From NCBI GenBank assembly GCA_904502215.1, contig CAJGDQ010000022.1, positions 1-11,488 on the forward strand: a stretch of DNA of 11,488 nucleotides. Reading direction: 5' to 3'. The DNA comes from Clostridiaceae bacterium. GTDB lineage: Bacteria > Bacillota > Clostridia > Oscillospirales > Acutalibacteraceae. Positions 1 to 5,050 of the stretch are shown in pieces (within the stretch, counting starts at the first letter, position 1; each line of letters opens with the position of its first letter). Under the pieces are notes generated by a model that was given only the letters and a program-made list of their open reading frames with translations, was not told the origin of the DNA and searched no databases. The position numbers and the translations under genes are program-made.

Positions 1-279
1 GCCGTCCTTAGTCTTAACATATAAATCGGCATATTCGGGAAGATAATCAGAAACCTTATCATTGAGCCTTAACTCCCCTCTTTCAACAAGGCGCATTAGA
101 GCGGTGCAGGTTATAACCTTACTCATAGAATAAAGCCATTGAAGGTCGTTAGCCTTGGCTTCGCCTATTCTATATCTAAAAACCTCTTTATGATTATGTT
201 TAACGGCTAAATCACAAGCCAAAATTCCATATGTATCATATAGAGAATCCATATAACTTTTAAGAAAAGAAAAATCCAT
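1..279 (-). CDS. Serine hydrolase of the class C beta-lactamase / penicillin-binding protein superfamily (5' part only)
   Basis: The visible 93 residues are the N-terminus; the gene runs off the left edge. The nucleophile motif SxxK is present as S51-M-S-K54. It is followed by a helix with the pattern LMRLVERGEL and then LNDKVSDYLPEY, the usual order after the active-site serine in beta-lactamase/esterase-type (PF00144) enzymes. No signal peptide is visible: the start MDFSFLKSYM is not a lipid-anchor or export sequence, so the enzyme may be cytoplasmic. The ATG at 279 is preceded by GAAAGAG. A strong promoter lies just upstream, so this is its own transcription unit, separate from the ROK gene to its right. 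The substrate cannot be told: such proteins may be esterases, D-amino peptidases or transpeptidase-like enzymes, and a true antibiotic-degrading role is not implied. The later Y-x-N and K-T-G motifs are outside the window. Confidence 0.85.
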   Translation of the reverse strand, partial: MDFSFLKSYMDSLYDTYGILACDLAVKHNHKEVFRYRIGEAKANDLQWLYSMSKVITCTALMRLVERGELRLNDKVSDYLPEYADLYVKTKDG

Positions 280-305
280 AAAATCACTCTTTCAAAGTTT
301 TTTTC

Positions 306-334
306 AGTATAACACTTTAAAATCAATTTTTCAA
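306..334 (-). promoter_or_regulatory. Sigma-A type promoter of the serine hydrolase gene
   Basis: Read on the minus strand: TTGAAA (334-329), a 17-base spacer, TATACT (311-306). A TG dinucleotide one base before the -10 makes it an extended -10. It lies directly beyond the U-tract of the terminator of the preceding gene and about 27 bases upstream of the hydrolase ATG. Confidence 0.7.
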
Positions 335-365
335 CAAAAAAGCACGGAATTTCCGTGCTTTTTAA
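335..365 (-). terminator. Rho-independent terminator after the ROK-like gene
   Basis: Perfect 9-bp inverted repeat AGCACGGAA (341-349) / TTCCGTGCT (351-359). On the minus strand it is followed by a run of T (340-336). It begins 6 bases after the stop codon of the ROK-like gene. The T/A tracts on both sides would let it act in both directions. Confidence 0.88.
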
Positions 366-1739
366 TTATTTTATTTCAGGTAATGAAGCAGCCGCAACCG
401 ACTGTCCAACCCTTCTTGATTTTTCATCAGGAATATGAAGTTCGCATTTCTCAGCGAGTTCTGGGAACTCATTTTTGAGCACCTCATTAGCACGGTCAAG
501 AATAATAACGCCGCCCTCTCCTGAGGTTACTCTTCCCATAATAAGAACATGCTTAATATCATAAAAAAGGCTGTAATAAGCTATCGCATAACCAAAGTAT
601 ACGCCGATAGTATCATAAATAGCAGCAGCACGAGGGTCTTTTGATTCCATAAGACCTTGAACAACCTTAAGCTTCTCAGCGGGAGATAAAGCCTCATCAA
701 GCTCAATACCTGCAGCAGGAGCAAGCTTAATTACGCCGTCCTGTGAGAAATACTTAACTCCGCAGCCTATATCGCCCGACCACTCATCAATCATAGCATC
801 CTTAGAATAATCAACAGGTGCAAAAGCTAACTCATTAAGCCAACCTGTAATGTTACCTGATGGGTCAACATATCCGCCTGCCTCACTTGTTCCCATAGCA
901 ATACCAAGCACCGAGTCATCATCAAGGTCCATAGCGCCGGCAAGAGCAGTAACATCGCCGTCATTAGCAACCTCAAGCGGAACATTCTCGCCAAACTCCT
1001 TGGCAATATCTATATACATATTCTTAACTCTTTTTTCAAAGTCCTCTTTTGAAACCTTCAAGAAAAGAGAAGCAACCATTATGCGATTATCAACATAAAC
1101 TCCGGCAGATGATACACCGATAGCGTCAACCCTCGGCAAATGCTCTGCGGCCGATTTCATAGCCGATAAAATTCCATCATACTGATACTGCGGGTCGGAA
1201 TTGATTTTTGGGAACCAAACAACCTCTTCCGAATAAACGCTTTCTCCGTTTATAACAGCGCTAACCTTACGGTCAGAACCGCCTGCATCAAAACCGATAC
1301 GGCAACCATCTAAATGACGGCCAACAGGGGTAGCCGATTCTTCGGTTACAGGCGCCTCTTCAATAGGCCTCCAAACGCACTCAAAAGGCTTTTCATAAAC
1401 GCCCGACATAAAATCATTATCAAATGCACGTGCGCCGTCGGCAGCATAAGCCTTTGCTATTCCCTCGAAAATTAGCTTTGAGCCTGCAATAATAATCTTA
1501 TAGCCGCCCTTAACCCATAATAAAGTTTTAACAATGCGCTCAACAACGCCGAGGTTTTCTTCATCATGACCTGTGCCATCGGGGAAAACAGTCATCTCAA
1601 AGGTTGAAACAAAGCCGTTGTTGCGTTCAATACCAATTACTAATTTTTCTCCATTTGCCTCTTTTGCTCTCTTAACGAAATCGTTAAAAACCAAAATCAT
1701 CGGCTTAAAGCCTTTATCCAATTTTGCTTCAAACTTCAT
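366..1739 (-). CDS. Divergent ROK-like ATPase / putative sugar kinase, 457 aa
   Basis: The C-terminal two thirds shows the sugar-kinase/actin fold of ROK proteins. The phosphate-1 loop is FDAGGSDRK (150-158), where classical ROK kinases have DLGGT. The catalytic-base region is VANDGDVTALAG (257-268), with D260 in the place of the END aspartate, and the phosphate-2 loop is GIAMGTSEAGG (279-289). The ROK zinc cluster (CxCGxxGCxE, clearly present in the other ROK gene of this window) is absent; that position reads SGDIGCGVKY (321-330). Residues 1 to about 140 form an extra N-terminal region that is not a recognisable helix-turn-helix. The ATG at 1739 has a strong GGGGGAG site. The first 11 bases overlap the end of nagA, so the two genes are co-transcribed and probably coupled. 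Membership of the superfamily is clear. The substrate, presumably an amino sugar or similar, is inference, and a role as sensor rather than kinase is possible. Confidence 0.75.
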   Translation of the reverse strand: MKFEAKLDKGFKPMILVFNDFVKRAKEANGEKLVIGIERNNGFVSTFEMTVFPDGTGHDEENLGVVERIVKTLLWVKGGYKIIIAGSKLIFEGIAKAYAADGARAFDNDFMSGVYEKPFECVWRPIEEAPVTEESATPVGRHLDGCRIGFDAGGSDRKVSAVINGESVYSEEVVWFPKINSDPQYQYDGILSAMKSAAEHLPRVDAIGVSSAGVYVDNRIMVASLFLKVSKEDFEKRVKNMYIDIAKEFGENVPLEVANDGDVTALAGAMDLDDDSVLGIAMGTSEAGGYVDPSGNITGWLNELAFAPVDYSKDAMIDEWSGDIGCGVKYFSQDGVIKLAPAAGIELDEALSPAEKLKVVQGLMESKDPRAAAIYDTIGVYFGYAIAYYSLFYDIKHVLIMGRVTSGEGGVIILDRANEVLKNEFPELAEKCELHIPDEKSRRVGQSVAAASLPEIK

Positions 1740-2870
1740 ATTTTATTTCTCCCCCTATAATTGTTTTCATAATATTGAAATCACGGTCGGTGATAATAAT
1801 ATCAGCATCCTTGCCGGCATCAAGCGAGCCCTTGCGGTCGTCAACTCCGATAGCAGTTGCAGGATTAAGGCTTGCCGCAGCAACAACAGTCCATAACGGC
1901 ATATCGGTATTGTTATAAACATTCTTAACTGCATTGTTAAGCTTTAAAACGCTTCCTGCAATAGTTCCGTCCTCTAATAAGCATTCAATACCATTAACAA
2001 AAATCTTTTGACCACCAAGCGTATATTCACCGTCAGGCATACCGCCGGCTCTTGTGCAGTCAGTAATAAGCACAAGCTTTTCTCCCTTAACCTTTGCAAC
2101 AAGCTCGAATAGACCTTTATGAACATGGAAGGTATCACAAATAAGCTCGGTGTAAACTTCACGAAGCAAAGCAGCACCAACAACACCGGGATTGCGGTGG
2201 TGCAAAGGAGTTTGAGCATTGAAAAGATGAGTGATATGAGTAGCGCCCGCATCAATACCTGCTAAGGTTTCTTCAAACGAGGCATCGGTATGACCGATAG
2301 ACACCTTAACATCACAGTTTTCACGAATTTTCTTTATTTCTTCAATAGCGCCATCCATCTCAGGGGCAACGGTTGCAAGTGAAATAATATCAGCATTTTC
2401 TATAATAAACTTTGCATCAATCGGTTTAATATGGGTTTCAGCCTAGGCGCCCTTTTTCTTGGGGTTGATAAAAGGTCCTTCAAGATTAACACCTAAAATT
2501 TCAGCGCCCTGCCAACCTTTACTCTCTTCCTTTAAAGAACGAACCGTATTAAGTGCTTCGTTTATTTCATCCATACTAACTGTCATAGTTGTTGGACACC
2601 AGGAGGTAACGCCATTTTTTATAATGCCGTTAGCCATTTTCTTTATGCCTTCGGCACTGCCATCAGAAGCATCCTCACCTAGATAGCCATGGATATGAAT
2701 ATCAATAAGTCCGGGAGCTATAAAACCGCCCTTGGCGTCTATAATTTCAGCACCTTCGGGAACTTGCTCTTTTGAGGTTATTCCGCAAATTTTGTTATCA
2801 AAGCTTAAAGCACAGAGTCCTCAACAATTCCATCCTTCAAAATAATACTTCCGTTTACAATATACTTCAT
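1729..2870 (-). pseudogene. nagA: N-acetylglucosamine-6-phosphate deacetylase, disrupted by a frameshift and an in-frame TAG
   Basis: NagA converts GlcNAc-6-phosphate to glucosamine-6-phosphate and acetate in amino-sugar catabolism. Conceptual translation gives a full-length protein of about 380 residues. It contains the amidohydrolase metal motif DIHIHG, EGPFINP with the metal-ligand glutamate, SIGHTDASF, THLFNA, PLHHRNPGVVGAAL, and LITDCTRAGGMPDGEY with the catalytic aspartate. The ATG at 2870 has a perfect AGGGAGG site. Translation from it stops at TAA (2807-2805) after 21 codons; the family sequence continues in another reading frame, which fits loss of one base around 2806-2815. A second lesion is TAG at 2445-2443, inside PKKKGA*AETHIKP, where CAG (Gln) would be expected. 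The rest of the frame is open and all catalytic motifs are intact, so the damage is recent or is sequence error. Partial products from internal starts (ATG at 2637 and 2358) would each lack half of the active site. Confidence 0.88.
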
Positions 2871-2884
2871 ATGGAAACCTCCCT

Positions 2885-2902
2885 TGTAAACCTTTGTTTA
2901 CA
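2885..2902. promoter_or_regulatory. Palindromic operator candidate on the nagA start site
   Basis: TGTAAAC-CTTT-GTTTACA: 7-bp arms with a 4-base spacer. It overlaps the last base of the nagA -10 box and covers the expected transcription start, so a bound regulator would block nagA transcription. The regulator is not identified. The spacing does not fit the 14-bp CcpA site, and no regulator gene is next to it. Confidence 0.5.
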
Positions 2903-2930
2903 TTATACCATACCAAAAAAATTATTAAAA
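2902..2930 (-). promoter_or_regulatory. Extended -10 promoter of the nagA-ROK operon
   Basis: On the minus strand TGGTATAAT (2910-2902) is a perfect extended -10. The matching -35 region about 17 bases upstream (TTTTAA, 2930-2925) is poor, as is common with extended -10 promoters. Transcription would begin near 2895, giving a leader of about 25 bases with the AGGGAGG site. Confidence 0.65.
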
Positions 2931-2950
2931 GTATTTTGTTTAGTATTATC

Positions 2951-2979
2951 TTTACTTTTTATTCAATATTTGATATAAT
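2951..2979 (+). promoter_or_regulatory. Promoter of the plus-strand ROK kinase
   Basis: TTTACT (2951-2956), 17-base spacer, TATAAT (2974-2979) with TG at 2971-2972, an extended -10. The leader to the ATG at 3008 is about 22 bases. A 10-bp direct repeat (AATATTTGAT at 2965 and 2987) flanks the -10 with a 22-bp period. Confidence 0.7.
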
Positions 2980-3007
2980 ATTCAAAAATATTTGATTTGG
3001 TGATTAT

Positions 3008-3961
3008 ATGTATTATTTAGGAATAGACCTCGGAGGAACAAATATTGCCGTGGGTCTTGTTGATGAAAATTTAGAAATCGTATTAAAGGATTCGGTTAAA
3101 ACCCTCACCAGCCGTCCAACAAGCGAAATTATAGATGATATGGCTTCTCTTTGTAAATCCTTGGTAGAGAGGGCAGGAATAACCTTTGACGAGGTAGAAT
3201 ATTTGGGTGTTGCCGCTCCCGGCTCTATTGACCCCGTAAATGGAATCGTTAGATATTCAAACAATGTAAAAATGTCAAACTACCCATTAGCAGATGAGCT
3301 TAGAAGCCGTCTACCTATTAGAAAGGTATATTTAGAGAATGATGCCAATGCTGCAGCTTTGGGTGAGGCAAAAGCAGGTGCCGGCAAGGGCTATTCTAAC
3401 CTTGTTATGATTACCTTGGGAACAGGCGTTGGCGGCGGAATTGTAATTGATGGCAAGCTTTATTCAGGCTTCAACCATTGCGGCGCCGAGCTTGGACATA
3501 CCGTTATCGAGGTTGATGGCAGAGTTTGCAGTTGCGGAAGAAAAGGTTGTTTTGAAGCATATAGCTCTGCAACAGGACTTGTTAATATGACAAAGGAAAA
3601 AATGACCGAGGATGAAAACTCGCTTATGTGGAAACTGGTTAATAATAACCTTGAAAAAGTAAATGGCCGCACCGCTTTTGACGCAGCTAAAAAAGGTGAT
3701 GAGTCAGGTCTTGCCGTTGTTAATATGTATATTAAGTATCTCGCCTGCGGACTAACAAATTTAGTAAATATTTTTCAGCCCGAGGTTCTTTGTATCGGCG
3801 GCGGTGTTTGCGGCGAGGGTGATTATCTTTTGAAACCCCTCGTTGAAATAGTTAGAAAAAGCGAATATGGCGCCGAAAACCAAACAAACTTTTCTCAAAT
3901 AAAAATTGCCGAGCTAGGCAATAATGCGGGCATAATCGGAGCCGCGGCTCTTGGATTATAA
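3008..3961 (+). CDS. ROK-family sugar kinase, most like glucokinase
   Basis: ATP-dependent cytoplasmic hexose kinase, 317 aa, the normal length for the family. The phosphate-1 motif is GIDLGGTNIAVG (5-16). The catalytic base is D112 in LENDANAAALGE, and the phosphate-2 loop is LGTGVGGGIV (137-146). The substrate motif AELGH (160-164) and zinc cluster CSCGRKGCFE (174-183) are complete, with H164 and C174, C176 and C181 as ligands. A glycine-rich adenosine loop, GGGVCGEGD, is near the C-terminus. The short N-terminus without a helix-turn-helix separates it from ROK repressors such as NagC or XylR. The E-x-G-H substrate motif and general sequence fit glucokinase (GlcK). The divergent nagA neighbour makes N-acetylglucosamine or N-acetylmannosamine a possible substrate. 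The upstream ribosome site (TTTGGTGA) is weak, but the start matches the family N-terminus exactly. Transcribed alone, with a terminator right behind it. Confidence 0.93.
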   Translation: MYYLGIDLGGTNIAVGLVDENLEIVLKDSVKTLTSRPTSEIIDDMASLCKSLVERAGITFDEVEYLGVAAPGSIDPVNGIVRYSNNVKMSNYPLADELRSRLPIRKVYLENDANAAALGEAKAGAGKGYSNLVMITLGTGVGGGIVIDGKLYSGFNHCGAELGHTVIEVDGRVCSCGRKGCFEAYSSATGLVNMTKEKMTEDENSLMWKLVNNNLEKVNGRTAFDAAKKGDESGLAVVNMYIKYLACGLTNLVNIFQPEVLCIGGGVCGEGDYLLKPLVEIVRKSEYGAENQTNFSQIKIAELGNNAGIIGAAALGL

Positions 3962-3966
3962 ATTTT

Positions 3967-3998
3967 AAAGCACGAACTTAAAGTTCGTGCTTTTTTTT
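3967..3998 (+). terminator. Rho-independent terminator of the ROK kinase
   Basis: AAAGCACGAACTT (3967-3979) / AAGTTCGTGCTTT (3981-3993) with a T-run through 3998. It starts 5 bases after the stop codon. Confidence 0.92.
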
Positions 3999-4107
3999 GA
4001 GCAAAAAATTCAAATTTAAACAAAAATTACCTTAAATAAAACAAAATAAAAAACACAAGATAATATTGCAAACGCGATTAAGAAATTTTAATAGGAGAGA
4101 AAAAACA

Positions 4108-4293
4108 ATGGCTAAACACGTAGTTCCTGAGGCTAAGGACGCACTCAACCGTTTTAAGATGGAAGCTGCTAACGAAGTTGGCGTTAACTTAAAGCAGGGT
4201 TACAACGGCGACCTTACTGCAAAGCAGGCCGGTTCTATCGGCGGTCAGATGGTTAAGAAAATGATTGAGTCTTATGAAAACAGCATGAAGTAA
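4108..4293 (+). CDS. Alpha/beta-type small acid-soluble spore protein (SASP), 61 aa
   Basis: These proteins coat DNA in the dormant spore, protect it from UV and heat, and are degraded by the GPR protease at germination. The two conserved blocks are both present. One is around residues 17-37, with ANEVGVNLKQGYNGDLT; the other is AGSIGGQMVKKMIE (41-54). K-M-E-A-A-N-E (17-23) fits the GPR cleavage region, with the cut after E19. The start chosen is ATG 4108, which has AGGAGA nine bases upstream and gives the normal family length. A longer reading from TTG 4066 would add 14 unrelated residues. The gene is monocistronic between two terminators. No convincing sigma-A promoter lies upstream, which fits forespore-specific (sigma-G) expression, though I could not pick out a clear sigma-G site. 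Codon use looks like that of a highly expressed gene. Confidence 0.95.
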   Translation: MAKHVVPEAKDALNRFKMEAANEVGVNLKQGYNGDLTAKQAGSIGGQMVKKMIESYENSMK

Positions 4294-4326
4294 GATTTTT
4301 TCATAAAATTTTAACTGAATTTTATA

Positions 4327-4360
4327 AAAAAGAAGCTCGGTTCTCCGAGCCTCTTTTTTT
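4327..4360 (+). terminator. Rho-independent terminator of the SASP gene
   Basis: GCTCGG (4335-4340), loop TTCT, CCGAGC (4345-4350), extended outward by A/T pairs past one A-C mismatch, then seven T (4354-4360). The T-run ends only two bases before the -35 box of the next promoter. Confidence 0.88.
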
Positions 4361-4362
4361 GC

Positions 4363-4391
4363 TTGACGGAAATGTTAAATTACGATATATT
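4363..4391 (+). promoter_or_regulatory. Sigma-A promoter of the RpiB-like gene
   Basis: TTGACG (4363-4368), 17-base spacer, TATATT (4386-4391): five of six matches in each box with ideal spacing, the best promoter in the window. The start would lie near 4398. Confidence 0.82.
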
Positions 4392-4396
4392 TTATG

Positions 4397-4412
4397 TAGA
4401 GTTAAAACTCTA
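4397..4412. promoter_or_regulatory. Palindromic operator candidate at the start of the RpiB-like transcript
   Basis: TAGAGTT-AA-AACTCTA: perfect 7-bp arms with a 2-base spacer. It sits 6 bases after the -10 box, over the expected +1, and ends 3 bases before the AAAGG ribosome site. It may be a repressor site; the regulator is unknown. A short hairpin in the leader RNA is the alternative. Confidence 0.5.
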
Positions 4413-4429
4413 TTGAAAGGAATGTGATT

Positions 4430-5011
4430 ATGATGAAAATGGTTAAGGACAAGAAGCTCGTTGTTGGAGCTGACTTCGCAGGCTTCCCCCTCAAAGAAGC
4501 AGTTGTTGCTCACTTAAAGGCTAAAGGCTGGGAGATTACAGACCTTGGTGTTTGTGTTGACTCCGACCCCAACGATACCGACCTTATGTTCCATAGAGTT
4601 GGTCTTCGTGTTGGCGCTACTATCGCTGAAGGCGAGTTTGAAAGAGCTCTTCTCTTCTGCGGAACAGGTATGGGTATACATATTGCCGCAAGCAAATGCC
4701 CCCATGTTCATGCAGGTGTTGTTGAAAGCGTTCCCGCAGCTCTCAGAGCTATTACAGGTAACGGCGTAAACGTTCTTGCAATGGGTGCTTTCTATGTTGC
4801 TCCTGCTATGGGTTGCGATATTGCTGATGCTTATCTTAACGCTGAGCTTGGCTCCGGATATGAATGGTGGAAGAACTTCTATGAGTTCCACAAGTTAGCC
4901 ATCGATGAGCTTGAAGCTTTTGATTATGAAGAGTATAAAGCAAACGGCTTCAAGGTTAACAAGCTTGGTGATTTCCCCTTAAAGCTTGAAACCAAACCCG
5001 AAAACATCTAA
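4430..5011 (+). CDS. RpiB/LacA/LacB-family sugar-phosphate isomerase, divergent and with a C-terminal extension, 193 aa
   Basis: The family interconverts aldose and ketose phosphates, for example ribose-5-P and ribulose-5-P. Family marks are an N-terminal GADFAGFPLKEAV, with the conserved D but F where most RpiB proteins have H (usual DHAGF), and the cysteine loop FCGTGMGIHIAASK with the catalytic Cys. NGVNVLAMGAF follows, where the typical histidine just before N-x-x-N-V-L is replaced by Gly. A DYPHYA-like block reads DLMFHRVG. Classical proteins are about 145-150 aa; this one has some 45 more acidic residues at the C-terminus. The altered substrate residues suggest a substrate other than ribose-5-P, possibly another pentulose, tetrulose or 6-deoxy sugar phosphate. 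The start is ATG 4430, nine bases after AAAGG; GTG 4424 lies too close to that site, and ATG 4433 is also possible. Monocistronic. Confidence 0.82.
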   Translation: MMKMVKDKKLVVGADFAGFPLKEAVVAHLKAKGWEITDLGVCVDSDPNDTDLMFHRVGLRVGATIAEGEFERALLFCGTGMGIHIAASKCPHVHAGVVESVPAALRAITGNGVNVLAMGAFYVAPAMGCDIADAYLNAELGSGYEWWKNFYEFHKLAIDELEAFDYEEYKANGFKVNKLGDFPLKLETKPENI

Positions 5012-5017
5012 TATATT

Positions 5018-5049
5018 AAAACACCGAATGCTTAGCATTCGGTGTTTTT
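5018..5049. terminator. Bidirectional terminator between the convergent RpiB-like and ABC exporter genes
   Basis: ACACCGAATGC (5021-5031), loop TTA, GCATTCGGTGT (5035-5045): a perfect 11-bp stem with A's on the left and an eight-T run (starting at the last stem base) on the right. It ends only a base or two from the ABC gene's stop codon (5051-5053). Confidence 0.92.
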
Positions 5050-5050
5050 T

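Noticed and set aside
2443..2445. In-frame TAG in nagA as a recoded codon (pyrrolysine or suppressed amber)
   Set aside because: A second lesion (frameshift) lies in the same gene, the position normally holds Gln (CAG, one base away), and no other gene in the window has an internal TAG.
2800..2815. Programmed frameshift at GTG-CTT-TAA in nagA
   Set aside because: A +1 slip at CTT-TAA leads to another stop (AAG CTT TGA). A -1 slip would restore the frame, but there is no canonical slippery heptamer in the zero frame and no reason for control at codon 21. Loss of one base is simpler.
2772..2978. 68-codon plus-strand reading frame across the nagA 5' end and divergent promoter region
   Set aside because: It runs antisense to nagA and through both promoters, has no ribosome site and no recognisable protein features.
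4034..4065. Sigma-G promoter for the spore protein gene (AAATA ... GATAATA)
   Set aside because: The -10-like GATAATA is close to CATAATA, but the -35-like element is weak and the spacing is about 20 instead of 18, so I do not call it.
4066..4107. Longer spore protein start at TTG 4066
   Set aside because: It adds 14 residues unlike the family and includes the AGGAGA ribosome site; ATG 4108 is clearly better.
4514..4891. 125-codon minus-strand reading frame opposite the RpiB-like gene
   Set aside because: It is an antisense shadow of a well-supported gene, with Ser/Asn/Thr-rich composition typical of reverse-strand reading and no start signal.
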